A stretch of 64,000 bases of DNA, taken from assembly GCF_003112775.1 (NCBI RefSeq), contig NZ_BFCH01000018.1:1106362-1170361 (forward strand). Direction: 5' to 3'. Shown here piece after piece: positions 44,972 through 53,650 of this stretch. The position numbers and the translations under genes are program-made. The notes beneath the pieces are model-generated. The model made no database searches and was not told the DNA's origin. It saw only the letters and a program-made list of their open reading frames with translations. This stretch comes from Mycobacterium montefiorense (lineage in GTDB: Bacteria; Actinomycetota; Actinomycetes; Mycobacteriales; Mycobacteriaceae). Position 1 is the first letter of the stretch. Each line of letters opens with the position of its first letter.

Positions 44972-45111
44972 CGAATGGAACGATCCGACGGCAGTCCAAT
45001 TGACGTTAATGAGAGCGGAGGGGCCCCGAAATCCGCTTTGCGAGATCGGATGTCCGATTTCGGAAACGCCCGAAGATGCTTTGACAGATCTCCCATTGAA
45101 TGAGGTTGGCG

Positions 45112-46170
45112 ATGAAAGATCAAGCGCTGCAACATGTTAGCGACCGGATAAGCGCCCACCTGTCGTCAACCGCTAAGGCCGATGCCGGCATCCACTGCGT
45201 CACCGAGGACTTCGACGAATTTCGGGTCAGCCTCGACAGCGTGTTCTACTCGGCGAACATCGACCCGACACGCGAGCAGGACCGCGTCTCGTGCGCACAG
45301 CTGTCCGCCGTCAGATTGAAATACCTCACGATCGGACTGGTTCGGTTCGGGAACGAGGTATCGGTAGACCCCGGCGACCTTGGCGCCTACCACGTGAACG
45401 TGCCCGTCTCGGGCGAGGTGGTCTCGTCGTGCGGTGAGCGGCAGATGATCGCAACTCTTGGACGTGCAGCGGTATTCACGCCGCACGAGCACACGGTGCT
45501 CCCAGTCTGGGGTGCGGACGCGGCGCAGATTTGTATCAAAATCGACCGCGCCGGCGTCGAATGCGAGTTGGCGCGCATCTTGGGTCACCCCGTCGATAAG
45601 CAAATCCGCTTCGATCTCGAGATGGATCTGATGAGCCCGGCCGGGGCCCGATGGCTCTCGATGGTCACGCTACTGATCGAAACGCTCGACGATTCGCGGC
45701 CGATCCGCACCAAAGGTCTTGCGACTCATGTCGAATACTTGGAGCGATCGCTGATCTCCGGTCTGCTGGTCCAGCAGCCACACTCGATGACGTCTCAGAT
45801 CTACGCGCCCGTCCAGGCTCGCAACCCCGGGGCGATTCAGAAAGTCCTCGATCACATCGAGTCCAGGCCCGGATCGCAATTCGCGGTGAGCGATCTCGCT
45901 GTCGTCGCCGGGATCAGCTCACGCCATCTGCAGCACTTGTTCCAAGAACAGTTCGGGATGTCTCCGATGACGTACGTGCGCCAAGCACGTCTTGACGGTG
46001 TGCGTCGAGAGCTGCAGCGCGGTGTCGACGACACCCAGATCAGCGCCGTTGCGTTCAGCTGGGGTTTCAACCACTTAGGACGGTTCGCCCAGCACTATGT
46101 ACACAAATTCGGTGAGTCGCCATCGCACACGTTGCGTGCTGGCTTGAAACGTAGCCAAGCGCGCCGATGA
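45112..46170 (+). CDS. AraC family transcriptional activator
   Basis: 352 aa from ATG 45112, preceded by GAGG; ATG 45100 would add four residues. N-terminal cupin-like AraC-binding domain (about 40-210, with YHVNVPVSGEV and FTPHEHTVLPVW). The C-terminal double HTH (about 240-345): VLDHIESRPGSQFAVSDLAVVAGISSRHLQHLFQEQFGMSPMTYVRQARLDGVRREL and ISAVAFSWGFNHLGRFAQHYVHKFGESPSHTLR. Likely activator of the divergent monooxygenase gene in response to an aromatic or related acid. Confidence 0.92.
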   Translation: MKDQALQHVSDRISAHLSSTAKADAGIHCVTEDFDEFRVSLDSVFYSANIDPTREQDRVSCAQLSAVRLKYLTIGLVRFGNEVSVDPGDLGAYHVNVPVSGEVVSSCGERQMIATLGRAAVFTPHEHTVLPVWGADAAQICIKIDRAGVECELARILGHPVDKQIRFDLEMDLMSPAGARWLSMVTLLIETLDDSRPIRTKGLATHVEYLERSLISGLLVQQPHSMTSQIYAPVQARNPGAIQKVLDHIESRPGSQFAVSDLAVVAGISSRHLQHLFQEQFGMSPMTYVRQARLDGVRRELQRGVDDTQISAVAFSWGFNHLGRFAQHYVHKFGESPSHTLRAGLKRSQARR

Positions 46171-46184
46171 ACCTCGTCGCCGAA

Positions 46185-46230
46185 CCGCTGTAGGCGGTTT
46201 AGTTGATCGTGACCCCGGCGTCGACTTTGA
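46185..46230. repeat. copy B of the ~45-bp repeat
   Basis: Contains the last codons of the SDR gene (KVDAGVTIN and stop at 46199-46201) and 14 bases downstream of it. It is near-identical to 42996-43040. Confidence 0.7.
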
Positions 46231-47017
46231 ACTGAAGCCCCGTCACATATCGGGATTCATCGGAGAGCAGGAACAGCACTGCGTTGCTGACATCGGCGGG
46301 CTCCACGGCCGGCGTGGGCATGGCATTGACGAAGATGGGAATCAGGTCAGACCGTTGCTCACCCAGGAGCGGTCCGAATGACGGCGGAACCATCCCGGTC
46401 AGCACGCCGGTGGGAAGCACGGTGTTGACCCGCACGTTCTGTGCCGCAAGTTCATTCGCCAGGGCCAACGTCAGGCCGACAACGCCGTGCTTGGCCGCCG
46501 TGTAGGGCGTCTGCAGCGGAAAGCCTTTGATGGCACCGGCCGAGCTGACGTTGACCAGACTGCCTCCACCCTGGTTGAGCAGGTGGGGTATCGCGGCCGC
46601 GCAGGTGTTCCACACCCCGATCAGATTGACGTCGACAACGGTGCGCCACTGATCGGCAGTTGTCCTGTCCCAGGGCGCCACCGTCAACACGCCGGCGTTG
46701 GCCACCGCCCCATCGAGTCCCCCCAGCTCGTCGACGCCGTCATCGACCGCGGCGCGCAGCTGCGCCTCGTCGCGAACATCGACGACGCAACTGACGCAGC
46801 GGCGGCCGAAACCTTGTACCAGCCTTACCATTTCGGCCAGGTCGTCTTCCGTGACCATCGGATACTCGATCTGCGGCAAGGATTGGCAGATATCGATCAG
46901 GATGAGATCCGCGCCCTCCTCGGCAAGCCGCAGCGCATGGCCGCGCCCCATACCGCGGGCAGCGCCGGTGATCAGAACGCGTTTACCGGCGACGCGTCCG
47001 GGCAGTGATGTCGTCAT
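46199..47017 (-). CDS. mycofactocin-coupled SDR family oxidoreductase
   Basis: 272 aa from ATG 47017. Rossmann motif VLITGAARGMGRGHALRLAEEGADLILIDIC, then the insert QIEYPMVTEDDLAEMVRLVQGFGRRC that marks SDRs working with mycofactocin (bound nicotinamide not exchanged freely). Catalytic Ser/Tyr/Lys in NVSSAGAIKG and PYTAAKHG. The C-terminal FKVDAGVTIN is typical. It likely oxidises an alcohol. It lies 13 bp upstream in sequence of the DapB-like gene's stop and shares its direction. Confidence 0.9.
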   Translation of the reverse strand: MTTSLPGRVAGKRVLITGAARGMGRGHALRLAEEGADLILIDICQSLPQIEYPMVTEDDLAEMVRLVQGFGRRCVSCVVDVRDEAQLRAAVDDGVDELGGLDGAVANAGVLTVAPWDRTTADQWRTVVDVNLIGVWNTCAAAIPHLLNQGGGSLVNVSSAGAIKGFPLQTPYTAAKHGVVGLTLALANELAAQNVRVNTVLPTGVLTGMVPPSFGPLLGEQRSDLIPIFVNAMPTPAVEPADVSNAVLFLLSDESRYVTGLQFKVDAGVTIN

Positions 47018-47030
47018 GCCTCGATTCCGG

Positions 47031-48113
47031 CTACTGCTCGTTCCACATCAGGCCACGCATCGTCGCGGAGAGCGGGATGTCCTCCACCCCGATCAGTCCC
47101 TGGGGTGCGCGGCACACCCAGTCGATCGCATTGACGGCCCGACCGGCCGTCGAGATGCAGCCGGCATCAGTGGAATCGAAAAGCGGATGTGAAACGTGGG
47201 TGTTGATCTCGACACGGGGTTCCCCCTCCACGACCACCCGATGTACGCCGGTGTGACCATCGGGCGGAAATTCCCAGTGGGGCGCAGCGGCGGTGGTGAG
47301 CCTGGTGACATGCTCGAGCGTGATTACCGGCTTGCCGTTCCGCACGCCTTCGGTAGCAAAGCGCACCGCACCCATCTGGCCGGGCTCCACCGTCATCATC
47401 GTGCATTCGATGCGGTCAGGGGTGTACCAAGGCTCGACGCGCTGGCGCACTTCGTCGAGTTTGATGTCCAGATTGTCCGCCAGACTGCGGACCTGACCGC
47501 CCCACATCGACACGATCACCCCGGGCAGAAACATCATCGGCGAATCGTCATCCTTAGAGGATCCGAAACCCATTGCGGCGCCAGTGAATTCGGCATCATC
47601 GTAGTTTCCGTAGTCGAAGATCTCCTGCACGGTGATCGAATCCACCCGAGTAGTCAGGCTGACGGCCGAGTGCACGAGCGTATCGCCCGAAAATCCGGGG
47701 TCGATGCCGTTGACGTAGAGCGAAGTGTTGCCTGCCGCGCAGGCCTGCTGCAACGGCTCGCGCAACCAGTCCTCGGCGTGATGCGGTGTGACCAGCCAGA
47801 CCATCGACGTCCCGACGACGTTGGTGCCCGCGGCGAGGAATTTGGACATCTGCTCGATCGCTTCGATCGGCCGCGTCTCACCCTGAGATGTGTAAACCAC
47901 GCAGTCGGCGCCGAGGTTCACCAGGGCGTCGATGCCGTCGGTGGCGACGATGCCGGTCGGTGCGTCGAGTCCGCACAGCTGCGCCGCATCCTTGCCGATC
48001 TTGTCGGGGCTGGCGGCATGCACACCGACAAGTTCCAGGTCAGACCGCCCGATGATCGCCCGCAACGAATGCCGGCCCACGTTGCCGGTGGAGAATTGAA
48101 TCACTCTGCGCAT
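47031..48113 (-). CDS. DapB-like NAD(P)-dependent dehydrogenase, copy 1
   Basis: 360 aa from ATG 48113, with GAGG upstream. N-terminal dinucleotide-binding IQFSTGNVGRHSLRAI, then ELVGVHAASPDKIGKDAAQLCG, and a C-terminal domain like that of 2,4-diaminopentanoate dehydrogenase. Annotated in mycobacteria as dihydrodipicolinate reductase-like; true DapB activity is not expected. Two paralogs follow at 49772 and 55761. The central FSGDTLVHSAVSLTTRVDSITVQEIFDYGNY is shared in pattern by all three. Confidence 0.85.
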   Translation of the reverse strand: MRRVIQFSTGNVGRHSLRAIIGRSDLELVGVHAASPDKIGKDAAQLCGLDAPTGIVATDGIDALVNLGADCVVYTSQGETRPIEAIEQMSKFLAAGTNVVGTSMVWLVTPHHAEDWLREPLQQACAAGNTSLYVNGIDPGFSGDTLVHSAVSLTTRVDSITVQEIFDYGNYDDAEFTGAAMGFGSSKDDDSPMMFLPGVIVSMWGGQVRSLADNLDIKLDEVRQRVEPWYTPDRIECTMMTVEPGQMGAVRFATEGVRNGKPVITLEHVTRLTTAAAPHWEFPPDGHTGVHRVVVEGEPRVEINTHVSHPLFDSTDAGCISTAGRAVNAIDWVCRAPQGLIGVEDIPLSATMRGLMWNEQ

Positions 48114-48136
48114 CGCTACCTCATCCTTCCCGTGGA

Positions 48137-48149
48137 CGATACTGTATCG
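48137..48149. promoter_or_regulatory. 13-bp palindrome before DapB-like gene
   Basis: CGATAC-T-GTATCG, perfect, 24 bp upstream of the start at 48113 and inside the 53-bp gap after the SDR stop. It suggests a separately regulated internal promoter. Confidence 0.4.
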
Positions 48150-48166
48150 CTTTCGGTGGCGGGGGC

Positions 48167-48955
48167 CTAGTAATCGGGTATCGGCAGCGGGGAATTGTTC
48201 GATTCGATGCCGCCGTCGACGTGGAAGGTGGCGTTGGTCGCGTAGCAATCGCGTGTTGATAGGTACACCGCGAGCCGTCCGAGGTCCTCGACATCGCCCA
48301 GCCGATGCAACGGCGTCGCCTCCTGCATCTTCTCCAGCGACCCCGGCATCATATCCAGGCTGCCCTTCAGGCCGTCGGTGGCGAAGGATCCCAGCGCGAT
48401 GGCATTGACGCGAATTTTCGGTGCGAGTTCCTGTGCCATCGCGCGGGTGAGCGCTTCGAGGCCGCCCTTCGCGACGCAATAGGCGGTCAGCGCCCGGATG
48501 CCGAATCGCGCCGAGCCCGAAGAGATATTGATGATGGAGCCGTGGCCGGCGCTGAGCATATGCGGGGCCGCGAGCTGACTCATGATGAAAGCCGATGTCA
48601 CACACCAGTCGAACGTATGCCGGAAGTCTTCGTCGGTGATGTCGAGGAACCGCGCATAAGTGGAGCCGCCGACATTGTTGACGAGAATGTCGATGCGGCC
48701 AAAGCACTCCACGGCGGTATTGACGACGCGCTCTCCGTCCGGACGACTTATCGCGTCCGCGACGAGCGCCAGCCCCTTGCCCCCCGCCGCCTCGATACCC
48801 GCAATCGTGCCAACGATATCGGCCTCGGTGCGGGCGGTGCCGACCACCGTCGCACCCGCCTCCGCCAAGACCCGGGCAATTCCCGCCCCCACACCCTTAC
48901 CGGCACCCGTGACGATTGCAACCTGTCCATCCAGCCGGAACTGCTCCAACGCCAT
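48167..48955 (-). CDS. SDR family oxidoreductase
   Basis: 262 aa from ATG 48955, preceded by AAGGAG; an ATG at 49018 is far less likely. Classical SDR: VAIVTGAGKGVGAGIARVLAEAG, DILVNNVGGS (NNxG), INISSGSARFGIRALTAYCVAKGG (Ser-Tyr-Lys) and AIALGSFATDG. It reads in the same direction as the DapB-like and mycofactocin-type SDR genes, and is divergent from the TetR gene at 49162. Substrate unknown. Confidence 0.9.
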   Translation of the reverse strand: MALEQFRLDGQVAIVTGAGKGVGAGIARVLAEAGATVVGTARTEADIVGTIAGIEAAGGKGLALVADAISRPDGERVVNTAVECFGRIDILVNNVGGSTYARFLDITDEDFRHTFDWCVTSAFIMSQLAAPHMLSAGHGSIINISSGSARFGIRALTAYCVAKGGLEALTRAMAQELAPKIRVNAIALGSFATDGLKGSLDMMPGSLEKMQEATPLHRLGDVEDLGRLAVYLSTRDCYATNATFHVDGGIESNNSPLPIPDY

Positions 48956-49071
48956 GCCGAGCTCCTTCGATCGGGTATGTGCATCGTTCAATCTATGGAT
49001 CTTGCTAACTAAAGTCAATGAATCTTGAGGAGGGTCGTCGGTGACGGTGCGGAGAGACTCACAATGGCCAA

Positions 49072-49106
49072 GTTATGCAAGCCTTTTTAGCGAGAACACG
49101 GCATAA
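49072..49106. promoter_or_regulatory. GTTATGC / GCATAA inverted repeat
   Basis: Half-sites GTTATGC (49072-49078) and GCATAA (49101-49106) upstream of the TetR gene at 49162. They resemble the inner arms of the operator at 42315-42353, but the spacer is 22 bases instead of 13. Possible binding site of this or the related TetR protein. Confidence 0.3.
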
Positions 49107-49161
49107 TGGTTGGGTTAGCCTCGATGCTCTCGCATGAGTCAGGTCAACCGTAAGGAAAGAA

Positions 49162-49761
49162 ATGGCTGTGACGGATCGGGTGTCTGCGCGCGAAGCCAAG
49201 CGTTTACAGACGCGAGAGCGGTTGATGGGCGCCTCGATTGCGGAGTTCGCCCGCGCCGGGATGGCCGAGGCCGACGTCAGTGCGATCGTGGCCGCTGCAG
49301 GAGTCGCCCACGGGACCTTCTTCTTCCACTTCCCCACCAAGGAGCATGTACTACTCGAGCTGGAGCGCCGCGAAGAGGAACGCATAGCCAAGCAGTTCGC
49401 GCAATTTTTGAAGTCCAAGCACGATCTTGTTTCCGCATTGAATGAGGCGGTCCGCCTGGTGGTCGGATTGGAGCGCCGACTCGGCGATCTGCTCTTCAAT
49501 GACTTTCTCGCACTGCACTTCTCGCAAACCCGTCCGCAGACCGAAGACGGCGGGGATCACCCCTTGATCGTTCTGGTCGCTCAAGAAATCGCGCAGGCCC
49601 AGGAACGCGGCGAGACCGATCGGCAGGCGAATCCGATGAATAGTGCGGTGTTCTTCTTGCTGGGTCTCTACGCTCTGTTGATCACCACGAATCACTGGCC
49701 GACCGGCCACGCTCTGCTGGAAGACTACGTCGCAAGGACATTGCGGAGTTTGAAGCCCTGA
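49162..49761 (+). CDS. TetR family transcriptional regulator
   Basis: 199 aa from ATG 49162, with AAGGAAAG upstream. HTH: RLQTRERLMGASIAEFARAGMAEADVSAIVAAAGVAHGTFFFHFPTKEHVL. The C-terminal part (about 70-199) is helical. It is divergent from the SDR-DapB-SDR gene group and convergent with the second DapB-like gene; the former is its likely target. Confidence 0.9.
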   Translation: MAVTDRVSAREAKRLQTRERLMGASIAEFARAGMAEADVSAIVAAAGVAHGTFFFHFPTKEHVLLELERREEERIAKQFAQFLKSKHDLVSALNEAVRLVVGLERRLGDLLFNDFLALHFSQTRPQTEDGGDHPLIVLVAQEIAQAQERGETDRQANPMNSAVFFLLGLYALLITTNHWPTGHALLEDYVARTLRSLKP

Positions 49762-49771
49762 CGCCCCGACG

Positions 49772-50872
49772 CTAGGGCCGTATGACACCACGCAGCGGCA
49801 TCAGCCCGAGTTCGTTGTGGGACATGAACCCTGGCGGAGCATCGCAGACGGCGGGAATGGCGTTCGCGGGCCCCATCGCGGTCCAGGTGTATCCGGGCAG
49901 CGCGTAGCAGCCATCCGGGTCTTGCGCCCCCTGCAGGATCAGCTCGGTGGACGAGTCTCCCTCAATCACAATGCGGTAGTGGTAGTGCTGAGGCCAATCC
50001 TCCCGCGGTTCAATGGCATCGAAGGTATCCATCGTGTAGATCTCGTGAAAAACGATAAGGGGTCTACCGTCCACCCACGCCGTCCACTTGTGATGCTGGC
50101 GAGCGACGGTACCCTTTTTGATCACGCCCTTGAAGCCCGGCATGTCGCTGGTCTCCCCTCCTTCGAAGGGGATATCGCGCGTGGCAGACCCTAGCTCCAC
50201 CTCCGTCGTGTATTTCTCGACCGTCTTGCCCATTCCCTCCACAATCATCGCCATCGACTGCGCGAACAATGGCCATGCTTGCCCCAACAAATTCGGGCCA
50301 TCCTCAAACCCGGCCGGATCGCTCCCCATTCCCATCTCGAACAGATACTTCAGCGTGTCCCGCCCGAAGTTCACCACTTCGTAGATGTGAATTGTGTCGA
50401 TCTGGCTGACGATTCGGGCCAGCGTCAGGACCAGTAGGTCTCCGGCAAAACCCGGATTGACACCACCGGCATGAAACGACGTGGCGCCCTCGTGGCACGC
50501 GGCATCGATCTTGTCGATGTCCGCCTGACTGTGCTCAGTGCGATACCACCACGCACCACCCGATGCGACGACGTTTTTGCCGCTGCGCAGCAGCCGGCAT
50601 ACCTCGTCGGGGTCAGACCACAAGGGTGCATAGAACACACAATCGGCGTCGAGGGCCTCGATGACAGCCTTGTCGTTGGTCGCATGTACACCGGTTGGTG
50701 CTTTGCCGCAGAGTTCCCCGGCGTCCTTGCCAACCTTTTCCGCCCGATTGCACAGCACTCCAACCAGTTCGTAGGCAGGGTTGTGAACAAAGTGGCGGAG
50801 TGCGATCGTCCCGACATTGCCGACGCCCCACTGGATTACGCGATACTTCTTCTCGGCCGACTTGGGCGTCAT
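49772..50872 (-). CDS. DapB-like NAD(P)-dependent dehydrogenase, copy 2
   Basis: 366 aa from ATG 50872, preceded by AAAGGAG. VIQWGVGNVGTIALRHFVHNPAYELVGVLCNRAEKVGKDAGELCG is the cofactor half; GVNPGFAGDLLVLTLARIVSQIDTIHIYEVVNFG begins the catalytic half. Paralogous to 47031-48113 and 55761-56816. It is divergent from the membrane-protein/AAA+ operon with a CTGAC-N4-GTCAG palindrome at each end of the 301-bp gap, so it probably belongs to the same regulon. Confidence 0.85.
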   Translation of the reverse strand: MTPKSAEKKYRVIQWGVGNVGTIALRHFVHNPAYELVGVLCNRAEKVGKDAGELCGKAPTGVHATNDKAVIEALDADCVFYAPLWSDPDEVCRLLRSGKNVVASGGAWWYRTEHSQADIDKIDAACHEGATSFHAGGVNPGFAGDLLVLTLARIVSQIDTIHIYEVVNFGRDTLKYLFEMGMGSDPAGFEDGPNLLGQAWPLFAQSMAMIVEGMGKTVEKYTTEVELGSATRDIPFEGGETSDMPGFKGVIKKGTVARQHHKWTAWVDGRPLIVFHEIYTMDTFDAIEPREDWPQHYHYRIVIEGDSSTELILQGAQDPDGCYALPGYTWTAMGPANAIPAVCDAPPGFMSHNELGLMPLRGVIRP

Positions 50873-50954
50873 TGCTGCTCCTTTGCGAAGCCGGAACGGC
50901 TGAATGCTCGCTGCAGCGTAGGCGCGCCGCGAACGGCGTGTCAACGATTCAGAG

Positions 50955-50968
50955 CTGACTTTTGTCAG
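50955..50968. promoter_or_regulatory. CTGAC-N4-GTCAG operator candidate 1
   Basis: Palindrome CTGAC-TTTT-GTCAG 83 bp upstream of the DapB-like start at 50872. Same outer arms and same 14-bp length as the site at 51108. Confidence 0.55.
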
Positions 50969-51107
50969 TAGGAATTCACCGGGACCGCGGCTCGCGTGAC
51001 AGCAGGGCGTGCGAATTCAGCCGTTGTAGCCGGTAATAACAATGCGAAGTACTGGTAGCCGTGCCGGATCGATACCACCTTCAAGGTGTCGGTGTCGCGG
51101 TCTTATG

Positions 51108-51121
51108 CTGACTGTAGTCAG
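51108..51121. promoter_or_regulatory. CTGAC-N4-GTCAG operator candidate 2
   Basis: CTGACT-GT-AGTCAG, 53 bp upstream of the GTG start at 51174. With site 1 it frames the divergent promoter region; one regulator likely binds both. Confidence 0.6.
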
Positions 51122-51173
51122 CCTGTTATAGTGCACGAGCCGATCCAATCAGTGCCGATGACGGGGAGGGTTA

Positions 51174-51917
51174 GTGAATCTGCCCAGGCTCCAGCAGCGA
51201 AATACCACCACTGGCACGGCGGCTGGCGCAAACGACGCTGCGCAGGCGAGTCTGACAATCGACCAACACCTAGAGCGCTCACAACTCGCACAGCGGCAGG
51301 CCGACAAGTGGCTTATCTCCGGCAGCCTGCTGATCGGCACCGCGGCTCTCGGCGTCTTCGGCTTACCGCTGTTTCTGTGGGGAGTGCGGTTGCTGCGACG
51401 CGCCCAACGCGACGGCCTCTCCGTTCGGCCGATGCTGGTCACGCTGCTCGGCTATCTCGTCATCATCGACGCCGCGATCAACACCGTCGGATGGGCGCTT
51501 GACCTGGTGGCAAACCATACGATTCTGGCCCGCGTGCTGCTCAATGGCTGGGGCAACATGTTCGATGCCGGCTACTTCTGGCACTACAACGAGCTATGGG
51601 TCGGCGGCGCCGCCGGGCCCGGGGAAAAGGCCCTGGAAGTCGGTCTCATCCTGACCGTCTTCACGATGCGCATTGCCGCCGCGATCGGCTTCCTGCAGAT
51701 GAAGCGCTGGGGCCACCAGTGGATGGTCGTCACCTGCTGGATGGGCGTTGTCATCTGGATCACCTACGTCTTCAACATGACCATGTTCGCCGACGTGCGC
51801 TTCGCCGGCGTCGTGCTGCCGGTCGTCGGCTGGTGGCTCTACGACATCTTCTACATCACCCCCTTCCTCGCCATCCCCTATCTGCACACCGTCAATCGCG
51901 AACTCTTCTCGGACTGA
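51174..51917 (+). CDS. five-segment membrane protein M1, paralog of 54596-55315
   Basis: 247 aa from GTG 51174 (MNLPRLQ, matching the paralog's MNLPLLK). Hydrophobic segments at about 47-71, 87-109, 154-175, 183-204 and 209-233. Residues 125-153, between segments 2 and 3 and containing FWHYNELWVGG, are identical to 117-145 of the paralog; the C-terminal half is nearly unchanged, while the first ~45 residues differ. Conserved His, Glu and Tyr in the loop could bind a metal. Family not recognised. It is followed by a 34-aa membrane protein and the NorD/NorQ-like pair. Confidence 0.75.
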   Translation: MNLPRLQQRNTTTGTAAGANDAAQASLTIDQHLERSQLAQRQADKWLISGSLLIGTAALGVFGLPLFLWGVRLLRRAQRDGLSVRPMLVTLLGYLVIIDAAINTVGWALDLVANHTILARVLLNGWGNMFDAGYFWHYNELWVGGAAGPGEKALEVGLILTVFTMRIAAAIGFLQMKRWGHQWMVVTCWMGVVIWITYVFNMTMFADVRFAGVVLPVVGWWLYDIFYITPFLAIPYLHTVNRELFSD

Positions 51918-51976
51918 CATGCCGCATCCGATTCCGTTGCATCAGAATCTGTTTCGATACCCCAGGAGGTCACATC

Positions 51977-52081
51977 ATGGGTTATGTATGGGAGATCCTT
52001 CGCTATGTCGCGGCGTGGGGCGGCACCGGCCTGATCATCTGGTTCTGGTACTGGCTCTTCTCCAACATCGGTACGTTCTGA
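51977..52081 (+). CDS. 34-aa single-pass membrane protein
   Basis: Short gene with an excellent ribosome site (AGGAGGT, 7 bases before ATG 51977). Translation begins MGYVWEILRYVAAWGGTG and continues through a Trp/Ile-rich helix to NIGTF. It sits between membrane protein M1 and the VWA gene, and the second membrane protein also has a tiny partner (54471). Small hydrophobic subunits of this kind typically stabilise a larger membrane complex. No known family recognised. Confidence 0.7.
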   Translation: MGYVWEILRYVAAWGGTGLIIWFWYWLFSNIGTF

Positions 52082-52120
52082 GCGACGGACCGGGCAGCCC
52101 GAACGCGCGGGAATCGGCCA

Positions 52121-53650
52121 ATGGCTGAGTCTTCCGATGCCGGTGCGATGGCGCTGGAACGCAGTTGCGCCGTCACGGCGGTCGCGCTCAGCGAGCAACG
52201 TCGCGAAGGCGTCCGGCTCGTCACCGGCGACCGCCGTGGCTTTGGCCTGAACGCGGCGCTCACCTTCGTGCATGTCCCCTACCCAGCACTGTCTGGTTGG
52301 ACCCGCCGGACCCTGACATGCGGTGTGGCGCTGCAATGTTCGCCATCTAAAGAGCGGATCACCGAATATCGTCTGAACGAGCTATCCGCTCGCGAACTGC
52401 GCGCGCTCACGCTCATCGAAGCCGGCGTCGCCGTCGGCTGGGTAGCGTCGCGGTGGCCGGGTCTGCTCCCCGAGGTCCGACGACTACTCCCGGACGTCCA
52501 CACCGAAGCCGCTGACATGAATGCCGCGGAGATGCTAAGCCGGGCGATCGGGTTAGCCGCCACGGGCCATACATTGACGCTGCATCCGCTGTTGGGCAAC
52601 TTGCCACTGGCCTACACAACGCCGCAAGGACTGACCGACAAGCTGCGCCGCAGCTTTGGCCGAATGCCCTGGACCACCACACAGAAGCGGCTGCCCCGGC
52701 CATACTCGGTTCCCGTCGGCGGCGATGGCGGCGTGCGCAATCCCAACCTGCCGCCGCCAAGCCGGCCACAGGACAACGATTTCGATGTCACACCCGAACA
52801 CCGGCCCGGTATTCCCTATCCCGAATGGAACATGTGGACGCGGCGATTCATGCGCGACCATGTCGCCGTCGTCGAGCACGCAGACGGCCGGCATATCCGC
52901 CGTTCGGCGCCGGTAGCCGTCGACGTGCGCAAGTGGTTCGAAGAACACACCCATCGTGCGATGACAAATCGCCTCGAAGACGGCTCCGACCTCGATGTCG
53001 ACCAATACGTCAATCACTACATTGACCTGACCACCGGCGAGGCCAAGGAGCCAAGGGTATTTCGCGACTTGCTGCCCAGCAGCCGGGATGTGACCACGGC
53101 GTTGTTGCTGGACGGCAGCTCATCGTTGGGGGTGCACGGCGGCCGGGTCTTCAGGCTGGAATTGGCCTGTGCTGATGCACTTTCCCGTGCCATGACGCTG
53201 GCGCGAGAGCGTCACGGCGTCTTCGTCTTCACCGGCAACACCCGCCATCGAGTCGAGGTGCGGTGCCTGAAGGACTTCGAAGACCGCCGGTTCGTGCCGC
53301 CGAGCGGGCTGGGTTTGTCCACTCGCGGATACACCAGACTCGGTGCGCCGCTGCGCCATCTGACCAGTCGGCTGCTTACCCAGCCGTCGGAGCGGCGCCT
53401 GTTGATCGTCATCGGCGACGGTCTGATGTCCGATGAAGGATATGAGGGCCGTTATGCCTGGGCTGACGCCGCACACGCGGTCGAGGAGGCGAACGACGCC
53501 GGTGTGTCGATGTACTACGTGGGAGTGGGACCGACGCGCGTCGATCCCCTACCGGAGGTGTTCGGGCCTCGTCGTTCGCGACGTATCCGACGCATAGAGG
53601 AGCTTCCGCGAGTGCTGGCTCATGTCCATCGGGAATTGGTCGCCGCATGA
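52121..53650 (+). CDS. NorD/CbbO-like VWA-domain protein
   Basis: 509 aa from ATG 52121. The N-terminal ~300 residues are unassigned. The C-terminal von Willebrand A domain begins near residue 325 with the MIDAS motif LLLDGSSSLG (D-x-S-x-S, Asp about 331) and continues through FVFTGNTRH and LLIVIGDGLMSDEGY. This layout, with a long N-part and C-terminal VWA, next to a CbbQ/NorQ-type ATPase (ATGA overlap at 53647), is that of NorD or CbbO, the adaptor that recruits the ATPase to its client enzyme. Confidence 0.85.
   Translation: MAESSDAGAMALERSCAVTAVALSEQRREGVRLVTGDRRGFGLNAALTFVHVPYPALSGWTRRTLTCGVALQCSPSKERITEYRLNELSARELRALTLIEAGVAVGWVASRWPGLLPEVRRLLPDVHTEAADMNAAEMLSRAIGLAATGHTLTLHPLLGNLPLAYTTPQGLTDKLRRSFGRMPWTTTQKRLPRPYSVPVGGDGGVRNPNLPPPSRPQDNDFDVTPEHRPGIPYPEWNMWTRRFMRDHVAVVEHADGRHIRRSAPVAVDVRKWFEEHTHRAMTNRLEDGSDLDVDQYVNHYIDLTTGEAKEPRVFRDLLPSSRDVTTALLLDGSSSLGVHGGRVFRLELACADALSRAMTLARERHGVFVFTGNTRHRVEVRCLKDFEDRRFVPPSGLGLSTRGYTRLGAPLRHLTSRLLTQPSERRLLIVIGDGLMSDEGYEGRYAWADAAHAVEEANDAGVSMYYVGVGPTRVDPLPEVFGPRRSRRIRRIEELPRVLAHVHRELVAA

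Larger units (their letters stand above)
50873..51173. other. 301-bp divergent control region
   Basis: No gene seen. It contains three palindromes: CTGAC-tttt-GTCAG at 50955-50968, CACCTT-c-AAGGTG at 51076-51088 and CTGACT-gt-AGTCAG at 51108-51121. GGGGAGGG before the GTG at 51174 is the ribosome site of the first operon gene. Confidence 0.6.

Noticed and set aside
47196..48170. 324-codon plus-strand open frame
   Set aside because: It lies opposite the DapB-like gene, which has cofactor motifs and a ribosome site; the antisense frame has neither.
48114..48707. N-terminal extension of the DapB-like gene at 47031 beyond ATG 48113
   Set aside because: The extra residues are out-of-frame translation of the neighbouring SDR gene; ATG 48113 has a ribosome site and aligns with the paralogs.
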